Assembly: GCA_030824115.1 (NCBI GenBank)
Contig: JAVBYI010000005.1
Span: 114,018-178,017, forward strand
Reading direction: 5' to 3'
Source: Rhodocyclaceae bacterium
GTDB lineage: Bacteria > Pseudomonadota > Gammaproteobacteria > Burkholderiales > Rhodocyclaceae
Length of the DNA: 64,000 bases
In this document: positions 59,395 through 64,000 of the stretch, one piece after another
How the letters are laid out: each line of letters opens with the position of its first letter
Position numbering within the stretch: position 1 is the first letter of the stretch
The notes under the pieces: generated by a model
What the model was told of the DNA's origin: nothing
What the model saw: the letters and a program-made list of their open reading frames with translations, nothing else
Database searches by the model: none
Translations under genes and position numbers: made by a program

Positions 59395-59882
59395 CCGACC
59401 CGAATCGCCTTGGTCGGGCAGACGCTGACGCAGGCGCCGCAGCCGGTGCAGGTGGTGGCATCAATCACGGGTAGCGGCGGCGCATCTAGGCGGGGTGGAA
59501 AGCGGATGGCATCAACCTCGCAATGCTCGCCGCAGACGCGGCATTCCACGCCACGCTGGGCCAGGCATTTTTCATTGACGCTGGCTTTGATCGACCAGGG
59601 AGGCGCGCCCTCATCGCGACGCAGCGCGGCCGGGGTGCAGACGCGCACGCACTCGCCGCAGAAAGTACAGGCAGCGACGGTGAAGTCGATGCGCGGATAG
59701 CCGTCCTGCATGACGATGATCTTGGTCGGGCAGATGATCGCGCAGTTGTTGCAGCGTGTGCATTTGCGGAGAAACTCGGCCTCCGGCAGCGCCCAGGGCG
59801 GGCGCAGCGGCGGCGGGGTTGCCGACTTGAACTGGCCGCGCAGGAAGCCACGGCGTGCGTGATTGATCGAATCGTCTGCCAT
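59391..59882 (-). CDS. napF: Ferredoxin-type protein NapF
   Basis: This 163-residue cytoplasmic protein has three or four Cys sets (CTRCNNCAIICP, CTFCGECVRVC, CRVCGEHC, CTGCGACVSVCP). NapF is thought to help load or maintain NapA's Fe-S cluster. It is not in the main nap operon but behind the unknown gene at 59891, eight bases away. ATG at 59882 is used. Confidence 0.92.
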   Translation of the reverse strand: MADDSINHARRGFLRGQFKSATPPPLRPPWALPEAEFLRKCTRCNNCAIICPTKIIVMQDGYPRIDFTVAACTFCGECVRVCTPAALRRDEGAPPWSIKASVNEKCLAQRGVECRVCGEHCEVDAIRFPPRLDAPPLPVIDATTCTGCGACVSVCPTKAIRVG

Positions 59883-59890
59883 GCCCCGAA

Positions 59891-61054
59891 TTATGCCGCC
59901 GGCCACTGCGCCGTGGCGATGCCCTGACCGAGATCGGCCTCGACGAGGCGACGGCGCACTTCCAGCAATCTTTCAATCAGCGCCGGTTCGGCGGCGCCGT
60001 AGGCTTCGGCATCGGGGCGACGATTGACCACGACGCCGAGCAGTTCGGTAATCGCGTTGCCAATCGAGTTCTGGCTGATCGTCACAATCAGCTTGCCCTG
60101 ATCGTTGCGGTAGATGAGCTGCTTGAAGGCCGGCTGCCAGCGGATCGCGTTGGCATACTTGGCGTCCGTGATGCAGCGGTCGCGCACCATCTTGGCGGTG
60201 GTCAAAAAGTCGTTGTTGAACTGCAGGCGCGCCTCGACCAGAGCCGGGAAATAGATGTCGCGCGGCAGCGGCGAGTTGCGCGTCGACACCTGACCGAAGA
60301 AGCTGCGGTAGAAGTCGATGAAGCCCTTGAGGATGGTGTCGTATTCCTTCCAGAATTGCACCTCGGCAAGCGCCGCTGCGCCGCCCTGGATTTCCCAGCT
60401 CGGCAGGCCCTGCGGGTAGCCGGTGAGGCCGATGCGGCATTCGCCCGGAATGCAGGGCTTGAGAATCTTCAGGTCGAGTTCGGCGAAGAAGGCGCGGTAC
60501 ACATCGCGCAGATGGGCCTGGAACAGCGAATGCTGGCCGCCATCGGTAAGGTTCGGATTGTTGGTGTCGGCCAACGGCGCGGCCGACAGTTCGGCCTTGT
60601 CGAAGACGATGAAGTGGTTGTGCAGCATGCGGATCGACGGCACACCGGGCGAGGTCAGCGGCCAGGTGGCATCGAGACTCGCCTCGCCCGCCAGTACCAG
60701 ATGCGCCGCCGGGTCGGGATACATCTCAAGCATGGTGGCGATGATGATCTGGTTCATGCGGTTCCAGATGTTCTTCACCTCCTCGGGCACCTGGGTGCGC
60801 CGCACCGGCCGGCCGAGCGGATCGAGAATCTTCTGCGAGGTGTTGTAGATGATCGAACAGTCGAACAGGTTGCTGTGGCCGAGCGCCTTGCGATACAGCA
60901 GCAGCCCCTCGGGGTTGAGCAGCAGGCCGTTGTTATGCACGAGGTCGTTGAGGTTTTCCGTGCTGTTGAAAAACTCGTTCGGCTTCATCCCTTCCGGCAC
61001 ATCGAGCGGAATAGGGCGGAACGGCGTCACGATCTCGCGTGGTCCGGTGGTCAT
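59891..61054 (-). CDS. Unrecognised 387-residue protein upstream of napF
   Basis: I do not recognise this family. The protein is soluble and has no signal peptide. It contains SIRMLHNHFIVFDKAELSA near residue 138, GGQHSLFQAHLRDVYRAFF near 172, and FKQLIYRNDQGKLIVTISQN near 310. The HNHFI segment faintly recalls HIT-type sites but the spacing does not fit. It is co-transcribed with napF (eight-base gap), so a role around nitrate respiration is possible. Confidence 0.8.
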   Translation of the reverse strand: MTTGPREIVTPFRPIPLDVPEGMKPNEFFNSTENLNDLVHNNGLLLNPEGLLLYRKALGHSNLFDCSIIYNTSQKILDPLGRPVRRTQVPEEVKNIWNRMNQIIIATMLEMYPDPAAHLVLAGEASLDATWPLTSPGVPSIRMLHNHFIVFDKAELSAAPLADTNNPNLTDGGQHSLFQAHLRDVYRAFFAELDLKILKPCIPGECRIGLTGYPQGLPSWEIQGGAAALAEVQFWKEYDTILKGFIDFYRSFFGQVSTRNSPLPRDIYFPALVEARLQFNNDFLTTAKMVRDRCITDAKYANAIRWQPAFKQLIYRNDQGKLIVTISQNSIGNAITELLGVVVNRRPDAEAYGAAEPALIERLLEVRRRLVEADLGQGIATAQWPAA

Positions 61055-61191
61055 GGGCTCCTCCAGGGGCTTTTTATTGGTGGGCCGATCATAACCGAGG
61101 ATGCTTACCTACCCGCTTGATTACGGACAAGCCGTCTCGCAAGGTGGCGAGCCGTGATAGCATCAAACACAACGTAACTCATTGATCAATC

Positions 61192-61515
61192 ATGCTTGCC
61201 CAGCAAACCATTCTCGAAGCTGCTCACCGTGCCGCCGCTGCCGCCGAAAGCCCGTTGCAGGTTTTCGTGTTCGGTTCGTATGCGCGCGGCGATGCCGATG
61301 CGGGTTCCGATCTCGACCTGCTCGTCGTCGAGCGCGAGGTGCATGACAAGGCGGCGGAATATCTGAAGCTTCATCGTGCCGTGGGTTCGGTTGGCGTTGG
61401 CGTCGATGTGCTGGTGTTTTCGCGCGAGGAGTTCGAGCGGCGTAGCCAAGTGCCCGGCACGGTGCCGTACTGGGCAAAGAAGGAAGGCAAGCTGCTGTAT
61501 GACGCCGCAGCTTGA
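61192..61515 (+). CDS. MNT-type nucleotidyltransferase
   Basis: This 107-residue protein has the nucleotidyltransferase signature FGSYARGDADAGSDLDLLV near residue 26-44, with the two catalytic Asp in SDLDLLV. Such MNT proteins usually pair with a HEPN protein as a toxin-antitoxin module. Here the partner gene is cut to 20 codons directly downstream. Confidence 0.9.
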   Translation: MLAQQTILEAAHRAAAAAESPLQVFVFGSYARGDADAGSDLDLLVVEREVHDKAAEYLKLHRAVGSVGVGVDVLVFSREEFERRSQVPGTVPYWAKKEGKLLYDAAA

Positions 61516-61561
61516 GGAAGCCCTGCGCCTGCTGCGGGCCGAGCAGAAGATTTCGCCCTGA
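61499..61561 (+). pseudogene. Truncated HEPN-like partner gene
   Basis: Overlapping the end of the nucleotidyltransferase gene, ATG at 61499 opens MTPQLEEALRLLRAEQKISP and then stops. The first dozen residues look like the start of HEPN proteins. A dispersed-repeat copy begins three bases after the stop. It is probably a deletion remnant. Confidence 0.55.
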
Positions 61562-61563
61562 TC

Positions 61564-61588
61564 TGCCGTCCCGCCAGCGCCGACTTTT
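61564..61588 (-). repeat. Dispersed 25-bp repeat, copy 20
   Basis: AAAAGTCGGCGCTGG then CGGGACGGCA on the minus strand, at the break point of the truncated HEPN-like gene. Confidence 0.87.
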
Positions 61589-61808
61589 GAGTCATGCGGC
61601 CATCAAGAAGATCCATTCGACTGGAAAGCCTAGCGGGCAGCAATAGACCGCGAAGAGACATTACGGTTTCATGACTATTCGAGTGCTCCCGACCCCAAGC
61701 GGATATTAGCTAGAGGGAATAGCAGACGCTCAACGTTCAACGTTCAACGCTGCACGGCTTTGTCGCCCAGCGTCCAGCGACTAACCGGGATCGATGTCGT
61801 GCGAGTGG

Positions 61809-62435
61809 CTAGACATCAGGCTCAGTTTTCTTTGGGTCATTTTTTTTCACCCCAATAGATGCGAGCCATTCTTCAGCAATAGGATCGCCTGTCATAAGAC
61901 CTAGCCCTAGCCGACCGACATACAATCCCTCAGCAGCCCGCATTTGTGCGAACTCTTCAAGACCACCAGGAAATCTGATATTGAAATTGATGCTTCCAAT
62001 GCGACTATAAAAATCTGCTAAGTCGTCGGCCGTAAATTGAACCGAGATGATTTCTTTCTTTCGGATGCGGACAGTACTGATCTTAGATAGCTCATCTTTA
62101 GACCACTGCCACATGCCGTGAACAAGGGCATCTCGGTAGCCCTTTAGTTCGAGAACTCTTTTAAGCTGTTGTTCCAAAACTTTTCCGCGTTGCCCCTCCG
62201 TTTTATCAACGACGCGTTCTTTCCAGAGGCCCAGTATTTCGGTGAACTGTAAGTTGTTCATTGCTTTTGGCAAGGCCACATCTTCGCCATCCGGTGCGTC
62301 AAAAGTCATGAGGGTTTGCACAAAGACCTCGTGTTCAAGCGCTCCCCATTGGGCGATGACCTTCCCGATGAAAAATGTTTCTCGATCAGACAGCTCATCA
62401 TTCCATTTATATAAGTCGTCGGTGTTGCCGCTCAC
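61809..62435 (-). CDS. Low-GC orphan hypothetical protein
   Basis: This 208-residue protein (MSGNTDDLYKWNDELSDRET) is helical and soluble; LKGYRDALVHGMWQWS near residue 100 resembles helices in HEPN-like or abortive-infection-type proteins, but this is weak. GC is clearly lower than in the neighbours, as is common for acquired genes. No partner is seen. I do not assign a function. Confidence 0.7.
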   Translation of the reverse strand: MSGNTDDLYKWNDELSDRETFFIGKVIAQWGALEHEVFVQTLMTFDAPDGEDVALPKAMNNLQFTEILGLWKERVVDKTEGQRGKVLEQQLKRVLELKGYRDALVHGMWQWSKDELSKISTVRIRKKEIISVQFTADDLADFYSRIGSINFNIRFPGGLEEFAQMRAAEGLYVGRLGLGLMTGDPIAEEWLASIGVKKNDPKKTEPDV

Positions 62436-62459
62436 GGGGAATGCCTAATAGTTATTAAG

Positions 62460-62488
62460 GGTCAAAGGGGTCAGGCTCACATTTTCAG
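62460..62488. repeat. Possible REP-type remnant
   Basis: GGGTCAAAGGGGTCAGGCTC followed by ACATTTTC resembles the ends of REP elements mobilised by Y1 (RAYT) transposases. No transposase gene is present. Confidence 0.35.
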
Positions 62489-62584
62489 TAGCGGCCGAGC
62501 TACGGAACGCCAACAGCATACCCGTAGCACAGCCGATTGTCCGCTTCAGGGCAAGGTGATCGACAGCCGCTTCTGGCCGACAAG

Positions 62585-62609
62585 CGCCGTCCCGCTAGCG
62601 CCGACTTTT
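62585..62609 (-). repeat. Dispersed 25-bp repeat, copy 21
   Basis: AAAAGTCGGCGCTAG then CGGGACGGCG on the minus strand, beginning at the stop codon of dbpA. Confidence 0.85.
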
Positions 62610-64000
62610 CAATCCTCCAGCGCCCGCACCTTCACCGTCTTGCCTTTGAGTTTCCCCGCCGCAAGTTTGCGCACGGCTTCGCGGGCGATCTCGCGGGCGA
62701 CGGCGACAAAGGTGACCTGATCGGTGACGGTGATTTTGCCGACCTGCTCGGGTTTGAATCCGGCCGTGCCGGTGAGCGCGCCGAGCACGTCGCCGGGGCG
62801 GATTTTGTCTTTGCGGCCGCCGAGTATCAGCAGCGTCACCATTGGTGGAATCAGGGGCGAATCGTCGTCGCCCTGCAGGTTGCCGAGGCTGTGACATTCC
62901 GGTTCGCTGCCCATCATTGCGGCGATGGGGGCGATGCGTTTCTTGTCGGCGGGGCTGCACAGGCTGAGCGCCCAGCCGTCGGCATCGGCGCGGCCGGTGC
63001 GGCCGATGCGGTGGATGTGGATTTCCGGGTCGGGCGTGATGTCGACGTTGATGACGGCTTCGAGTTGGGCAATGTCGAGGCCGCGTGCGGCGACGTCGGT
63101 GGCGACCAGCACCGAGCAGCTGCGGTTGGCGAACTGGATCAGCACCTGATCGCGTTCACGTTGTTCCAGGTCGCCATGCAGCGCCAGCGCGTGAAAACCC
63201 TGTGCGCGCAGTTCGTCGAGCAGGGCGTTGCATTGCACCTTGGTGTTGCAGAAGGCGAGGGTGCTGACCGGGCGGTAGTGTTTGAGCAAGGTGCCGACGG
63301 CCTGCAGGCGTTCGGTTTGCTTGACCTCGTAGAAGCGCTGGCGGATCTTGTGGTCGGCGTGCTGTTCCGTCAGCTTCACTTCCTGCGGACGACGCAGGAA
63401 GCGGCGCGCCAGCGCGGCGATGCCTTCGGGATAGGTGGCGGAAAACAGCAGGGTCTGGCGTGAGGTGGGGCAGCGCTTGGCGATGTAGGCAATGTCGTCG
63501 TTGAAGCCCATGTCGAGCATGCGATCGGCCTCGTCGAGCACCAGCGTGTTGAGCGCAGAGAGGTTGAGGCTTTCGCGTTGCAGGTGATCCATGATGCGAC
63601 CGGGGGTGCCGACGACGATGTGGGCGCCGTGCGCGAGGCTGGCCATTTGCGGGCGCATGATCGAGCCGCCGACCAGTGCCAGCACCTTGACGTTGTCCTC
63701 GAAGCGCGCCAGGCGGCGGATTTCCTGCGTCACCTGTTCGGCCAGTTCGCGTGTCGGGCACAGCACCATCGCCTGCACGGCGAAGTAGCGCGGATTCAGG
63801 TTGGTCAGCAAGGGCAGGGCAAAGGCGACGGTCTTGCCGCTGCCGGTCTTGGCCTGTGCGATCAGGTCGTGTCCGGCCAGTGCGACGGGCAGCGCGGCGG
63901 CCTGAATCGGCGTCATTGTCAGGTAGCCGAGTTGTTGCAATACGGCGCGCAGGGCGGGCGAAAGCGGCAGGGTGGCGAAACTGCTGTCCGCGTTGGGGGG
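62609..64000 (-). CDS. dbpA: ATP-dependent RNA helicase DbpA, 5' end outside window
   Basis: The frame stays open to the window edge, reading ADSSFATLPLSPALRAVLQQ before LGYLTMTPIQAAALP, as in DbpA. Helicase motifs are AKTGSGKT, PTRELAEQ, DEADRMLDMGF, SATYP and HRIGRTGRA. The C-terminal RNA-recognition domain ends GKLKGKTVKVRALED and targets 23S rRNA hairpin 92. The start codon lies beyond base 64000. Confidence 0.94.
   Translation of the reverse strand, partial: PPNADSSFATLPLSPALRAVLQQLGYLTMTPIQAAALPVALAGHDLIAQAKTGSGKTVAFALPLLTNLNPRYFAVQAMVLCPTRELAEQVTQEIRRLARFEDNVKVLALVGGSIMRPQMASLAHGAHIVVGTPGRIMDHLQRESLNLSALNTLVLDEADRMLDMGFNDDIAYIAKRCPTSRQTLLFSATYPEGIAALARRFLRRPQEVKLTEQHADHKIRQRFYEVKQTERLQAVGTLLKHYRPVSTLAFCNTKVQCNALLDELRAQGFHALALHGDLEQRERDQVLIQFANRSCSVLVATDVAARGLDIAQLEAVINVDITPDPEIHIHRIGRTGRADADGWALSLCSPADKKRIAPIAAMMGSEPECHSLGNLQGDDDSPLIPPMVTLLILGGRKDKIRPGDVLGALTGTAGFKPEQVGKITVTDQVTFVAVAREIAREAVRKLAAGKLKGKTVKVRALED

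Overview
The window is about 62% GC and gene-dense, with no gap over 300 bases between genes. It looks like a chromosome segment of a nitrogen-fixing, nitrate-respiring betaproteobacterium. Rhodocyclales (Dechloromonas, Azonexus or Accumulibacter relatives) is my inference from gene content and order (nifENX with two small nif-associated proteins and fdxB, modABC with nifQ, napDAGHB, yhbY/rlmE/ftsH); there is no rRNA to confirm it. Both ends are cut inside genes: a winged-helix protein at 1-355 and dbpA at 62609-64000.

Layout. 1-8.1 kb: a regulator with palindromic upstream DNA, then a minus-strand operon modA-nifQ-modB-modC-DUF2478-GNAT-nifZ for molybdenum supply to nitrogenase, diverging from a GNAT/nitrilase pair. 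8.1-11.5 kb: a defence-like operon of an MmeI-like methyltransferase/nuclease, an antitoxin and a MazF/PemK toxin. 11.7-18.4 kb: three signalling proteins (duplicated Cache-CheW protein, MCP, hybrid kinase). 18.6-28.4 kb: the nif cluster nifE, nifN-nifX-rseC-like-DUF269-DUF683-fdxB-2Fe2S ferredoxin-unknown, and iscA-nifU-nifS, with an Aer-like PAS protein and a soluble MCP inserted antisense between nifE and nifN. 28.4-41.2 kb: c-di-GMP enzyme, tRNA-Val, aminotransferase, uvrB, yhbY/rlmE/ftsH, a small accessory islet, hflX. 41.2-50.4 kb: assimilatory nitrate operon (nrtABD, nirBD, nasA) preceded by a NasT-type antiterminator gene and a leader with a hexaloop hairpin and terminator. 50.5-61.1 kb: periplasmic nitrate reductase (napDAGHB, cytochrome c, napC), narXL, and an unknown gene with napF. 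61.2-64 kb: nucleotidyltransferase with a truncated partner, a low-GC orphan, dbpA.

Four matched NifA sites and sigma-54 promoters (modA, nifE, nifN, iscA) would switch on Mo uptake, cofactor assembly and Fe-S assembly together. nifHDK, nifB and nifA are not in this window.

The most unusual feature is a dispersed ~25-bp repeat, starting AAAAGTCGGCGCTGG and ending GGACGGCG, of which I count 21 copies. About half lie between genes and half lie inside genes without breaking the frame (nifN, rlmE, nasA twice, napG, modC, nifQ, the methyltransferase and others). I do not recognise it as a described element.
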